From Actinomycetes bacterium (GTDB lineage Bacteria; Actinomycetota; Acidimicrobiia; Acidimicrobiales; Aldehydirespiratoraceae), in contig JAJRXC010000023.1 of assembly GCA_024276495.1 (NCBI GenBank), positions 67,484-131,483 on the forward strand: DNA of 64,000 nucleotides, given 5' to 3'. Below are positions 17,333 to 26,148 of the stretch, piece after piece. Every line of letters begins with the position of its first letter. The first letter of the stretch is position 1. A program made the position numbers and the translations under genes. Under the pieces are notes generated by a model. That model did no database searches. It worked only from the letters and a program-made list of their open reading frames with translations, and was not told the origin of the DNA.

Positions 17333-17994
17333 ACCGTCACCAGGTCGGCGAGTTGGGCCAGCCGGGACGGCCCGATGCCGGCGACCTCGAGCAGGTCGTC
17401 GACCCGCTCGTAGGGGCCCTCCTGCTCGCGGAACGCGATGATCGACGCGGCGATGCTGGGGCCCACACCGGGCAGCGTCTCGAGCGCCGCGGCGTCGGCG
17501 GTGTTGAGGTTGACGGGTCCGCGCGGGGCGCCGGCCGTGCCCACCCCGCCGCCGATCAGCGGTTCGACCGGTGGCTCCTCTTCACCGACGCGTGGAACCC
17601 AGACCCGCTGTCCGTCCGCCACCGGCGCCGCGAGGTTGAGCCGTGCCCGGTCGGCGTCGGCGGTGAGCCCGCCCGCCGCTTCGATCGCGTCGACGACCCG
17701 CGAGCCGACCGGCAACTCGTGGACGCCGGGCCGCACGACCGAACCGGCGACGTCCACCACCAGCGAAGACTCGTCGGCCACCGGCGCCGTCGACGCGACG
17801 CCGATCGACACCGAATCGGCGACCCGCGGGAGGATCTGTTCGACCGGTGGCGGCGCCGGCGCCGCAAAGGCCCACCAGCCGCCGAGACCGGCCGCGAGCA
17901 CGGCCACGCATCCCACGACGAACGACCACGCCGTCACCCCGAGTCGATCCGCCATCGACTCGACCCATTCCGTTGTCCTGCGCCGCACTTCCAC
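17329..17994 (-). CDS. comEA: ComEA DNA receptor
   Basis: 221 residues from a GTG preceded by GGAGAGG with a 7-base spacer. An N-terminal membrane anchor lies at about 22-45, an SLBB domain at about 75-135 (VVRPGVHELPVGSRVVDAI) and a C-terminal double helix-hairpin-helix (NLNTADAAALETLPGVGPSIA) that binds DNA. It is anchored outside the membrane and passes DNA to ComEC. It heads the competence operon. No pilus motor or ComFA/ComFC genes are in the window. Confidence 0.95.
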   Translation of the reverse strand: MEVRRRTTEWVESMADRLGVTAWSFVVGCVAVLAAGLGGWWAFAAPAPPPVEQILPRVADSVSIGVASTAPVADESSLVVDVAGSVVRPGVHELPVGSRVVDAIEAAGGLTADADRARLNLAAPVADGQRVWVPRVGEEEPPVEPLIGGGVGTAGAPRGPVNLNTADAAALETLPGVGPSIAASIIAFREQEGPYERVDDLLEVAGIGPSRLAQLADLVTV

Positions 17995-18071
17995 GACCGC
18001 GCCTCTCCACGAGGGTCACGGGGGAAGTGGCGACGGGATCCACCCTAGCGACCGGAGTCGGCCGCGGGCGC

Positions 18072-18770
18072 TCAGAACAGCGCGGTGCTGAGTCGACGAC
18101 GCCACTCGGCAGCTCGGGGATCGTCAGGCCCGAGCACCTCGAGGAGGTCGACGAATCGCTGGCGGGCGTCCTCGTCGGTCTTCACGGTCGGCAGCAGTTC
18201 GGCGAGGGTAGTCTCCACGTCGTCGCCGACGCCGCCGGTGCGGGCCAACGCGATGATCCGGCGGGTCTCGGCCGACTCCGGAACCCGTTCGAGCAGGGCC
18301 AAACCGGCGTCGGTGTCTCCCCGCTCGACGAGGATCGACGCGAGGGCGGTGACCGCGGCCGGATTGTCGGACTCGATCTCCAGCGCTTTGCGCAGTGACG
18401 CCTCGTCACCGGCCTCGATCAGTCGTTCGAGCTCGCTCTGCTCGGAGGTGAGCAGGAGGCGGTCGACGAACTCCTGGACCTGGGCCTCGGGCTGGGCACC
18501 CATGAAGCCGTCGACGATCTGGCCGTCTTTCATCGCGTAGACCGCGGGGATCGACTGGACCTTGAACGCCTGACCGACCGCGGGGTTCGCGTCGACGTCG
18601 ACCTTCGCCAGTTCCACCTGGCCACCGGTCGCCGCGATCACCTTCTCGAGGATCGGACCGAGCTGTTTGCACGGACCGCACCATTCGGCCCAGAGATCGA
18701 CCACCACCGGGACGGTCTTGGACCGTTCGACCACTTCGCTCTCGAACGTTGCATCGGTTACATCAGCCAT
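18072..18770 (-). CDS. Thioredoxin-TPR co-chaperone (YbbN/CnoX-like)
   Basis: 232 residues from the ATG at 18770. A thioredoxin domain at 1-110 keeps the active-site WCGPC (30-34), and the C-terminal half is built of TPR-like helices (ASLRKALEIESDNPAAVTAL begins the clearest one; ALLERVP). Proteins of this layout (YbbN, renamed CnoX) act as redox holdases that hand clients to DnaK or GroEL; several have lost the CxxC, but it is intact here. It is monocistronic, 77 bases after comEA and divergent from the PAC2 gene. Confidence 0.88.
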   Translation of the reverse strand: MADVTDATFESEVVERSKTVPVVVDLWAEWCGPCKQLGPILEKVIAATGGQVELAKVDVDANPAVGQAFKVQSIPAVYAMKDGQIVDGFMGAQPEAQVQEFVDRLLLTSEQSELERLIEAGDEASLRKALEIESDNPAAVTALASILVERGDTDAGLALLERVPESAETRRIIALARTGGVGDDVETTLAELLPTVKTDEDARQRFVDLLEVLGPDDPRAAEWRRRLSTALF

Positions 18771-18848
18771 CGTGTGGTGCAACGTAGCGGACCCGCGATC
18801 GATTCCCATCTCGACGCTCGCCCGCGGAACGTGGTCCAATGCTCGCGG

Positions 18849-19766
18849 ATGACGAAGGACATCGAGCCCGCCGACCTCTACACGGTCCTGCGCACACCGG
18901 ACCTTCTCGATCCCGTGCTCATCGTGCACTTCGACGGCTGGATCGATGCCGGCCAGTCGGCCGGCAACGCGGCCCGCCACCTGATCGAGGTGACCGGGGC
19001 CGAACCATTGGTCCGATTCGACACCGAACGCCTGCTCGATCATCGGGCCCGTCGACCGATCATGCACATCGTCGACGGCGTCCACGCCGGAATCGACTGG
19101 CCGACGATCGAGATCACCGCCGGGCGCGACGCGAACGACCACGACACCTTGATCCTCAGCGGGGCCGAGCCCGACCACAACTGGCGGACCTTCACCGAGG
19201 CGACCATCGGCCTCGTCGATCGGCTCGGCGTTCGCCGGGTCGTCGGCATGGGCGCATATCCGGCGGCGGTTCCCCACACCCGCCCGTCGCGGCTCACGAT
19301 CACCTCTCCCACCGTCGATCTCGCCCGAAGCAACGAATCCCGAGCGACCCTCGATGTGCCGGCGGGCATCGCTGCGGTCATCGAACAAGGCCTCGACGCA
19401 GCCGGCATCGAGGCGCTCACGATGTGGGCCCAGGTCCCGCACTACATCCCCACCGGCCCGTACCCGGCGGCCACGCTCGCACTGATCGTCGGCCTCGAGG
19501 AGTCGGCCGGTCTCTCCATCGACCCCGGGTCGCTTCGGGAGCAGGTCCTCGGGACCCGCCGACACCTCGATCAGCTCGTGGCCGACGAAGACGCCCACCG
19601 GGCCATGCTCGGCGAGCTCGAACGCCAGTACGACGAGTTCGGTCCCGAAGGGGGAACGCTCCCGACCTCCGACGAGCTCGCGGCCGAGGTCGAGCAGTTC
19701 CTCCGGGCCCAGGAGCCCGACATCGACGACCCCGACGCCGACTCACCCGGAGATGCCCCCACATGA
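18849..19766 (+). CDS. PAC2 family protein (proteasome-assembly-chaperone-like)
   Basis: 305 residues from the ATG at 18849. The PAC2 fold is indicated by the opening PVLIVHFDGWIDAGQSAGNA and by VGMGAYPAAVPHTRP, ending in an acidic tail. Actinobacterial PAC2 proteins are widespread; their exact role is unclear, though the family is named after the eukaryotic proteasome chaperone. It overlaps the downstream oxidoreductase by ATGA, so the two are translationally coupled. It is divergent from the thioredoxin-TPR gene over 78 bases. Confidence 0.85.
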   Translation: MTKDIEPADLYTVLRTPDLLDPVLIVHFDGWIDAGQSAGNAARHLIEVTGAEPLVRFDTERLLDHRARRPIMHIVDGVHAGIDWPTIEITAGRDANDHDTLILSGAEPDHNWRTFTEATIGLVDRLGVRRVVGMGAYPAAVPHTRPSRLTITSPTVDLARSNESRATLDVPAGIAAVIEQGLDAAGIEALTMWAQVPHYIPTGPYPAATLALIVGLEESAGLSIDPGSLREQVLGTRRHLDQLVADEDAHRAMLGELERQYDEFGPEGGTLPTSDELAAEVEQFLRAQEPDIDDPDADSPGDAPT

Positions 19767-20770
19767 AGCTCGACGCCGCCCTGATGGGCTCTCTCGACGA
19801 GGCCGGCGACCGGGCTGCGGCGATGGAGGCCTTCGGCTACGACGGAGTCCTCACCGCGGAGATCGACCACGACCCGTTCCTTCCGCTCCTACTCGCGGCG
19901 GATCGGACCGAACGCGTCGAGCTCGCCACCGGCATCGCGGTCGCGTTCGCCCGCAATCCGATGCTGCTCGCCAACATCGCCTGGGATCTCCACGCGTTCT
20001 CCCGCGGTCGCTTCGTCCTCGGGCTCGGCTCCCAGATCAAGCCGCACATCACGAAGCGGTTCTCGATGCCATGGTCGAAACCGGCGGCCCGCATGCAGGA
20101 CATGATCGAGGCGATCCATGCGATCTGGGACAGCTGGAGCGACGGTCGGCCCCTCGACCACCGTGGCGAGTTCTACTCCCACACGCTGATGACGCCGATG
20201 TTCGACCCGGGTCCGAACCCGCACGGAAAGCCGAGGATCACGCTGGCCGCGGTGGGCCCGATGATGACCCGGGTGGCCGGCCGGGTCGCCAACGGATTCG
20301 TCTCCCACGCGTTCCAGACACCGAGCTACCTGAGGGAGGTCACCATTCCGGCGCTGGAGGCCGGGTTGACCGAAGGGGATCGCTCCCGGGACGACTTCGA
20401 GATCTCCATCCCGGCGTTCGTCGTGAGTGGCCTGAGCGAAGAGGAGGTCGCGGCGGCAACCCGGGCCACGAAGCAGCAGATCGCGTTCTACGGGTCCACC
20501 CCTGCGTACCGACCGGTGCTCGACCATCACGGGTGGGGCGACGCCCACCCCGAGCTCAATCGGCTGTCGAAGGACGGCCGGTGGGCCGAGATGGCCGATG
20601 TGATCGACGACGAGATGCTGTCGCACTTCGCGATCGTCGCGGAGCCCGCCGGAATCGCGGCGGAGATCGAGTCGCGTTTCGGTGGCGTGGTCGATCGCAT
20701 CCAGTTCGGTGTGCGCACCACGAATCCCGAGGTGTGGGGTCCGGTCGTCGAGCAGATCCGGGCCATCTGA
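19763..20770 (+). CDS. LLM-class (luciferase-like) oxidoreductase, probably F420-dependent
   Basis: 335 residues, a bacterial-luciferase-like TIM barrel: KLDAALMGSLDEAGDRAAAM, LATGIAVAFARNPMLLAN, GRFVLGLGSQ and the H-x-GEFY motif (DHRGEFYSH). Most actinobacterial relatives use the deazaflavin F420, which is inferred here; FMN is the alternative. The substrate cannot be told. Its ATG overlaps the PAC2 stop. It converges with the membrane protein gene at 20786; a small hairpin GACCG-TCG-CGGTC lies across the junction. Confidence 0.85.
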   Translation: MKLDAALMGSLDEAGDRAAAMEAFGYDGVLTAEIDHDPFLPLLLAADRTERVELATGIAVAFARNPMLLANIAWDLHAFSRGRFVLGLGSQIKPHITKRFSMPWSKPAARMQDMIEAIHAIWDSWSDGRPLDHRGEFYSHTLMTPMFDPGPNPHGKPRITLAAVGPMMTRVAGRVANGFVSHAFQTPSYLREVTIPALEAGLTEGDRSRDDFEISIPAFVVSGLSEEEVAAATRATKQQIAFYGSTPAYRPVLDHHGWGDAHPELNRLSKDGRWAEMADVIDDEMLSHFAIVAEPAGIAAEIESRFGGVVDRIQFGVRTTNPEVWGPVVEQIRAI

Positions 20771-20785
20771 TCCAGACCGTCGCGG

Positions 20786-22351
20786 TCAGCGCAGCGACCA
20801 GAGCGACCCGCCGGAGAGCTCGACGACCAGGGTCGCGTCGGCGGGCCCGGCAGCATCCGAAGGCAACAACAGGTGCGTGGTCCCGGGGTCGATCCCGGCC
20901 GAGACCCGATCGAATCCGACCTCCCACGCGACCGCGCCGGCGAGGTTCGACGGGACCCTCCCCGTGTCGATGACGATCTCGTCGATCTCGATCTCCGCCA
21001 GCGCCATCTGGACCTGGCCGACGACCGATCCCTGTTGCAGCTGATCGAGCGCCTCGATCCCGGAGAAGACCGCGAGGGTGACGGCGGCGGCGGCCACGAT
21101 CGCCGTCGTCCATATCCGTCGCCGAGCGAGAACGAGGGCGACTCCGACGAGCAGCGCCATGGTGGTCGCCGCGCCCGGTTCGAAGAAGTCGCCGCCGAAC
21201 GGCGCACCGCCCACTTCCGTGCCGAGCATCATCACCGGGGACCGGGGCCGAGTCCACACGTCGCCCGGTCCGGCCCAGGCCCCGTAGATGCCCGCGACGA
21301 CCGCGGCACCGACCACGAGGCGCAGGGAGAACCGTCGCGGCAATGCGGCCAGGCCGACGACGCCGAGGGCGACGAGCAGTGGTGCCATGACCTCGATGTA
21401 ACGGCCGTGGAGGTAGGCGTCGGATCGGTCGACGCCGGTCAGGAACCAGCCGGCGATCGCGACGACCGCGGCGACCATCGCGAGATACCAGGCGCCCCCG
21501 CGCCGGCCGTTGACGATCACGACGGCGCCGATCACGGCGAGGCCGGCGGTGGCCAGGACCAGGTAGGCGACCGTTCCGCCGCCGTGCACGGCCATCTCGG
21601 CCGTCTCGGAAAGTCCCCGCCGCGAGATCAGCTCGAGCTCGTCGTAGGTGCCGGAGCTGGCGAAGGTCGCGGTCGCCACTGCCCGTCGGACCAACTCGGT
21701 GGCGACGATTCCGACGATCCCCGCGAATGCCGTCGCGGCGCCGGCGCGCCCACGTCGTTCCCGTAGGAAGCCGACCACGACCGCGGCGATGACGACGACC
21801 GTGGTGGGCCCCATCCGTGGATGGGTCGCGTAGAGGGCGATCGCCGTGAGCACGGCGGCTCCCGCGGTCGTCGACGACGGGCGGTCCCACTGCGAGAGCA
21901 GTAGGAGGAACGCCACCGCGACCAACAGCGGGAGCAACCGCTCCGTCCACACGATCGAGCCGGTCAAGAGCGCGGCCGGCAACGAGGCACCGATCACGGC
22001 CGCCACCAGCGAGCGGCCGAACGAGGCGTCGGTCATTCGTCGAACCAGCACGAGGAGCACCGGGATCAGGAGTGCGCCGAGCACCGCGTTCGTGACCCGT
22101 GCCCACACGATCATCTGCGGCTCGTCGAGCCCGAGCGCCCATCCCGGCGCCAGCAGCACGGGATACAGGAAGCCGTAGGGCGGTTGCGGACCGAGCGGAG
22201 CAGCGCCGCCTCCCGCGAGAGTGCGCCCCATCGACAGATACGCGAGGTCGTCGACGGCGAGCAGCGGACCCGTGACCGCGGTGGCGACGGCCGTCCCGAC
22301 CGCCGCGTGGAGGATCGTCGTCGCCGCGATGATCCGAGTCCGTACCTGCAT
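20786..22351 (-). CDS. Polytopic membrane protein, GT-C glycosyltransferase-like
   Basis: 521 residues with about eleven hydrophobic spans and a C-terminal soluble tail of about 110 residues. An acidic pair (DD at 32-33, in LLAVDDLAYLSMGR) after the first span and the general layout resemble GT-C glycosyltransferases such as the PMT/ArnT type, which move sugars from lipid carriers outside the membrane. The similarity is structural impression only; no defining family motif was found. It is single-gene, between convergent LLM oxidoreductase and divergent tRNA-Ala. Confidence 0.6.
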   Translation of the reverse strand: MQVRTRIIAATTILHAAVGTAVATAVTGPLLAVDDLAYLSMGRTLAGGGAAPLGPQPPYGFLYPVLLAPGWALGLDEPQMIVWARVTNAVLGALLIPVLLVLVRRMTDASFGRSLVAAVIGASLPAALLTGSIVWTERLLPLLVAVAFLLLLSQWDRPSSTTAGAAVLTAIALYATHPRMGPTTVVVIAAVVVGFLRERRGRAGAATAFAGIVGIVATELVRRAVATATFASSGTYDELELISRRGLSETAEMAVHGGGTVAYLVLATAGLAVIGAVVIVNGRRGGAWYLAMVAAVVAIAGWFLTGVDRSDAYLHGRYIEVMAPLLVALGVVGLAALPRRFSLRLVVGAAVVAGIYGAWAGPGDVWTRPRSPVMMLGTEVGGAPFGGDFFEPGAATTMALLVGVALVLARRRIWTTAIVAAAAVTLAVFSGIEALDQLQQGSVVGQVQMALAEIEIDEIVIDTGRVPSNLAGAVAWEVGFDRVSAGIDPGTTHLLLPSDAAGPADATLVVELSGGSLWSLR

Positions 22352-22430
22352 CGGAACGACGCTACGCGGGAGGCCGGCTCGGAGGTGGGAGGCTCCGCGG
22401 CGACTGCTACGATCTTGGTCCGAACGACTC

Positions 22431-22503
22431 GGGGCTATAGCTCAGTTGGTAGAGCGCCTCCATGGCATGGAGGAGGTCAGGGGTTCAATTCCCCTTAGCT
22501 CCA
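22431..22503 (+). tRNA. tRNA-Ala (anticodon GGC)
   Basis: A 73-base cloverleaf with acceptor GGGGCTA/TAGCTCC, D arm GCTCAGTTGGTAGAGC, anticodon stem CCTCC/GGAGG around ATGGCAT (GGC at 34-36) and T arm with GGTTCAATTCC. The G3:U70 wobble pair that identifies alanine tRNAs is present. CCA is not encoded. It converges with rsfS. Confidence 0.97.
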
Positions 22504-22544
22504 CAACCCCGCACGCCGACGCGGGGCCCGACCACCGTGATCTG

Positions 22545-22928
22545 TCAGCCGGCCTCGGGCGTGCGTTCGGCCAGCCATTCGAGCCGGGGTCGGTCGCCCC
22601 ACAGCTTCTCGAGCTGGTAGAAATCGCGCTGGTCGCGGTGAAAGACATGGACGACGAAGGCCCCGTAGTCCATCAGGATCCACTCGCGTTCTTCCTTGCC
22701 CTCGACGCGCACCGGCTTCGGACCGCCCGCGGCGGTGAGCCGATCCTCGATCCCGTCGACGATCGCGTGGACCTGTCGGGGGTTCGACCCGCTGCTGATG
22801 ACGAAGAAGTCCGACACCGCGAAGACCTCGCCCACGTCGATGATGATCGTGTCGTCGGCCTTCATGTCGTCGGCGGCGATGGCCGCGAGCCGGGCCCACT
22901 TCTGGATCTCCTCGACGGATTCGCTCAC
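22545..22928 (-). CDS. rsfS: Ribosomal silencing factor RsfS
   Basis: 127 residues with the Iojap/RsfS fold: DDTIIIDVGEVFAVSDFFVI, the SGSNPRQVHAI segment, and WILMDYGAFVVHVFH. RsfS binds L14 and keeps 50S subunits from joining 30S under nutrient limitation. It follows nadD and the LCP gene on the same strand after a 10-base gap, the standard actinobacterial nadD-(LCP)-rsfS order. Length is normal. Confidence 0.95.
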   Translation of the reverse strand: MSESVEEIQKWARLAAIAADDMKADDTIIIDVGEVFAVSDFFVISSGSNPRQVHAIVDGIEDRLTAAGGPKPVRVEGKEEREWILMDYGAFVVHVFHRDQRDFYQLEKLWGDRPRLEWLAERTPEAG

Positions 22929-22938
22929 TCAGCCTCGT

Positions 22939-24201
22939 TCAGTCATCGGTCAGGTCGGTACCGATCGTAACCGTCAGGTCGACCGGTTGGCTCGGGTCGT
23001 CGTCGAAGACGACGACGGCGCCGATCGCCTCGCCGAACGCGACGGCCCGAGCCTCGAGCTGTGTCTGGTGGTAGGCGACGACCGTCTCGGTCACACCGAA
23101 CTCGGGCGCGTTGCCGATGATCGAGATCTCCGCACCCGCCGCGACCAACGTCGGCAACAACCGGTCACGACTCGCGGTGTCGCCGGTCCCATCGAGCACC
23201 TGCACCGTCGGGCGGACGCCCGGTCGGTGACCGATCGGCAGCGGCACCATCTCCAGCGCCTTCTCGGCCGCCCACCCGGCTCGCGCCTCGGGGATGGAGT
23301 AGATGGGGTTCAGAGGATCGAACCCCACGGGTGCCATCGGCGCGATCGACAGGTCGGCGACGCCGGTGCCGAGCGAGCGCAGATAGGGCGGGAGGCCGTC
23401 GTCGAAGGGAAGTGTCGCCGCCAGGAGGTCCTCGGCTGCTCCGATCTGGTCCAGCCAGGCCCGCCAGATCAGGTCCTGACGGGTGAAGCGGTTCGCGTCG
23501 ACCTCGTCGGGGTTCTTCCACCGATACACGGCGGCGAGCGTCGCCGCGTCGAACTCCCGGGCACCGGCCTCGATCACGACCCGTTCGACTCCTTCGCCGT
23601 CGAGCTCGACGAGGTCGTCGTCGAGCCGGAAGGGCACGGGTTCGACCAGCTCGAACCACGCCTCCAGCCCGGCCGGATCGATCACCATCGAGTCGTCCGT
23701 AAACCCGAATCCGAAGAGCTCACCGACGACTCCTTCCAGTCCGGCGATGCCCTCCCGGGCGTAGGTCTCGCCGAGAAAGACCGGTTCGCCGACCGCGGGG
23801 GTGACCAACAGGTCGGGGCTGAGCGTCACCAGACTGCCGCCTCGTTCGAGCGCGGTGCGAGCCAGCACGGTGACCCCGATGAGCGAGTCGTTCTCGTCGA
23901 CATGGGCGATCAGCATGGTGGGGGTCGGGGTGGCGAAGGCCAAGAATCCCAGCTCCGTCGGATCCGTGGGGAGCGAGACGTCGCGCCCGTCGGTCGTGTC
24001 GAGCACCGCCTTGGTGCCCTCGCGCCACAAGAAGAGAACGACGATGCCGGCGGCGAGCACGAGGACCGGGAAGACGAAACGGAAGAACGGATTGGCCTTG
24101 GGGGCGGGTCGACGCCGGCGTCGACGTCGATCGCGCTCGGGCGGCTCGCCGGAACCGTCGGGTGGTGGATCGGCGGTGGGTTCCGTGTCGAGAACGGTCA
24201 T
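22939..24201 (-). CDS. LytR-CpsA-Psr-like cell-wall protein with LytR C-terminal domain
   Basis: 420 residues. A basic cytoplasmic stretch (about 22-34, RRRRRRR) precedes a membrane span at about 40-60. The outer part has an LCP-like core (TPTMLIAHVDENDSLIGVTV, FTDDSMVIDPAGLEAWFELV) and a C-terminal LytR_C domain (TVQVLDGTGDTASRDRLLP). LCP enzymes attach glycopolymers to peptidoglycan from lipid carriers. The core is diverged: the catalytic Arg-rich motif typical of LCP (RxDT/ RxR) is hard to place, so activity is uncertain. Its start overlaps nadD by ATGA. Confidence 0.72.
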   Translation of the reverse strand: MTVLDTEPTADPPPDGSGEPPERDRRRRRRRPAPKANPFFRFVFPVLVLAAGIVVLFLWREGTKAVLDTTDGRDVSLPTDPTELGFLAFATPTPTMLIAHVDENDSLIGVTVLARTALERGGSLVTLSPDLLVTPAVGEPVFLGETYAREGIAGLEGVVGELFGFGFTDDSMVIDPAGLEAWFELVEPVPFRLDDDLVELDGEGVERVVIEAGAREFDAATLAAVYRWKNPDEVDANRFTRQDLIWRAWLDQIGAAEDLLAATLPFDDGLPPYLRSLGTGVADLSIAPMAPVGFDPLNPIYSIPEARAGWAAEKALEMVPLPIGHRPGVRPTVQVLDGTGDTASRDRLLPTLVAAGAEISIIGNAPEFGVTETVVAYHQTQLEARAVAFGEAIGAVVVFDDDPSQPVDLTVTIGTDLTDD

Positions 24202-24821
24202 GACGTTGATCCGTAGAGTCCGAGTCGGCGAATGCGGTCGATCACCGCGGGCGGCACGAACGCCTCCACGGGGCGTCCGTCGGCGAAGCGCTGCCGAAGG
24301 TCGCTGGAGGAGACTTCCATGAGTGGTACGTCGATGACCAGATGCGGCCAATCGTCGGGGGGGCGTCCCCCGACGCGTCCGCCCCGTTCGACCACGACCG
24401 TCGTGGCGAGCGCGCGAACCCGGTCGGGCCGTTTCCAGGTCGGCAAGCCGGCGGCGGCGTCGGACCCGACGAGGAGGAAGAGCTCGACCGTCGGGTCGTG
24501 CGCCTTCATCTCTTCCAGGGTGTCCGCGGTGTAGGTCTCCCCGCCCCGGCGGATCTCGGCGTCGCTCACCTCGATGACCGGCGATCCGATCCGGGCGTTG
24601 ATCTCGTCGACCCCCGCCCGGGTGAGCTCGAGCCGGGCTTCGGCCGAAGTCACTCCGGTGCCGGCCTTTTGCCATGGGTCGTTGGCGACGACGAGGGTCA
24701 TTCGGTCGAGCTGCAGGGCGTGGCGAACCTCCAACGCGATCATCAGATGGCCGATGTGGAGCGGGTCGAAGGTTCCCCCGAACACACCGACACGACCGCC
24801 GGTCGGCTGTTCGTCGCTCAC
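24198..24821 (-). CDS. nadD: Nicotinate-nucleotide adenylyltransferase
   Basis: 207 residues with the nucleotidyltransferase signature GGTFDPLHIGH at 15-25 and the C-terminal SSSDLRQRFADG that positions ATP. It converts nicotinate mononucleotide to deamido-NAD in NAD biosynthesis. It is the first gene of nadD-LCP-rsfS and overlaps the next by ATGA. Upstream lies a 344-base divergent region shared with the sigma-factor gene. Confidence 0.96.
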   Translation of the reverse strand: MSDEQPTGGRVGVFGGTFDPLHIGHLMIALEVRHALQLDRMTLVVANDPWQKAGTGVTSAEARLELTRAGVDEINARIGSPVIEVSDAEIRRGGETYTADTLEEMKAHDPTVELFLLVGSDAAAGLPTWKRPDRVRALATTVVVERGGRVGGRPPDDWPHLVIDVPLMEVSSSDLRQRFADGRPVEAFVPPAVIDRIRRLGLYGSTS

Positions 24822-25165
24822 TGTGTCCTCACCATCGCTGCTTCTTCCGCTGCTTCGTCACCGGGCCGGCGCCCCGTCGCATACTCGCGCTGCAGTGTAG
24901 GAGCCGGTCCTTCGCTGCCGCGGGCGGTGGTCGATCTCACCCAGCGTGAACGACGTGACGAAAGTCACGGACATTTGACCTGACATTGGGCGCGAGATGG
25001 TGTTCAATACGGCGGCTGGACCGGAGTGCGGCGCGCGCTCGCAAGTCGCGAGCACACGGTACCTGCTTCCCCCGAAAACACCACCCCAGGCATTCTGCAA
25101 CAAACGCACCATGCCGTAACGAAACCGGGAATACCGCGTGTGCGGATTCCGTTGAGCGAGTTGTC
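24822..25165. promoter_or_regulatory. Divergent control region of nadD and the sigma-factor gene
   Basis: 344 bases with no coding potential I can support. On the plus strand there is a perfect palindrome CGTGAC-GAAA-GTCACG at 24954-24969, five bases before a possible promoter (TTGACC at 24975 overlapping TGACAT at 24981, with CAATAC at 25005, an 18-base spacer from the second). That would leave a long leader of about 150 bases before the sigma-factor ATG. The palindrome just upstream of -35 suggests an activator or repressor site. Promoter elements are judged by eye only. Confidence 0.45.
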
Positions 25166-26005
25166 ATGAGTGATTCTGTTGGACAGTACCTGAACGAGAT
25201 CGGCGCGGTTGCGCTTCTCAATGCCCAAGAAGAGCGCGAGCTCTCCCAGGTCATCGAGAAGGGCTTCGAAGCCCGGGCTCGGAAGGAAGACGGCGAGAAG
25301 GGCCGCGAGATCGACCGCGCCATCCGCGATGCGGCCGCGGCGAAGGACCGGTTCATCCGGGCCAATCTTCGTCTCGTGGTCAGTGTCGCTCGCCGCTACC
25401 CGCTGCCACCCGGCATGGAGCTCCTCGACCTGATCCAGGAGGGCAACCTGGGCCTCGAGCACGCCGTCGACAAGTTCGACTGGCGCAAGGGCTTCAAGTT
25501 CTCCACCTACGCCACCTTCTGGATCCGTCAGGCCATCGGTCGTGCCCTCGATCAGAAGGCGTCCCTGGTCCGCCTCCCCGGCGATCGCTCCGCCAGCCTG
25601 CGCGCCGCGTTGCGTGCGGTCTCCGGCGACGGCGACGAGCTCGACGACGAGCATGCCCGCCTGCACCGGCTGACCACCCCGACCAGCCTCGATCGCACCA
25701 TCGGCGACGACGACTCCAACGAGCTCGTCGATCTTCTCCCCGACTCCAACCCCGGCCCCGAGGTCGAGGTCATGGCGAAGGCCGAAGAGGAGATGGTGAC
25801 CGGACTGCTCGACATCCTCGACGAGCGGGCCAAGTACGCGGTCGAGCAGCGGTTCGGCCTCGGCGACGGCCGGAAGCGCTCCTACCGTGAGGTCGGCGAG
25901 GATCTCGGCGTCACCGCCGAAGCCGCTCGTCGCCTCGTGAAGCGTGCGATCAACTCCGTGCGTGAGCACGCCGCCAGCATCGCCGACACCGTCGACGCCG
26001 CCTGA
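25166..26005 (+). CDS. Sigma-70 family RNA polymerase sigma factor (group 2/SigA-like)
   Basis: 279 residues from the ATG at 25166. Region 1.2 (VGQYLNEIGAVALLNAQEE), region 2 (FIRANLRLVVSVARRY, LLDLIQEGNLGLEHAVDKFD, KFSTYATFWIRQAIGRAL) and region 4 (KRSYREVGEDLGVTAEAARR) are well kept. Region 3 between them is compressed and Asp-rich compared with primary sigma factors, and region 1.1 is absent. It resembles group 2 factors that direct alternative housekeeping-like promoters. It is monocistronic with a long leader, and palindrome copy B lies 22 bases after its stop. Confidence 0.9.
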   Translation: MSDSVGQYLNEIGAVALLNAQEERELSQVIEKGFEARARKEDGEKGREIDRAIRDAAAAKDRFIRANLRLVVSVARRYPLPPGMELLDLIQEGNLGLEHAVDKFDWRKGFKFSTYATFWIRQAIGRALDQKASLVRLPGDRSASLRAALRAVSGDGDELDDEHARLHRLTTPTSLDRTIGDDDSNELVDLLPDSNPGPEVEVMAKAEEEMVTGLLDILDERAKYAVEQRFGLGDGRKRSYREVGEDLGVTAEAARRLVKRAINSVREHAASIADTVDAA

Positions 26006-26027
26006 CCTCCTGCCCGCGGCCTCTCCC

Positions 26028-26106
26028 TCCCTCTCATTCCCGCTTTTCTGACGCGTTGGTCGCGCCATGCGCGACGAAGTCGTCAGAAAAGCGGGAATGA
26101 GAGGGA
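26028..26106. repeat. Intergenic palindrome, copy B
   Basis: Perfect 26-bp arms (26028-26053 and 26081-26106) around a 27-base centre that contains GTCGCG-CCATG-CGCGAC (26059-26075). The inner part, GCTTTTCTGACG and GTCGCGCCAT, is shared with copy A at 1867-1923; the outer arms are different in sequence yet fully self-complementary. It lies between the sigma-factor stop and the DAHP synthase start, 42 bases before the GTG at 26149, so it could end one transcript or shape the leader of the next. Confidence 0.88.
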
Positions 26107-26148
26107 TATTGGTTGGAACCGGGTCGGGTCTGCCAGCAGACTTGTCGG

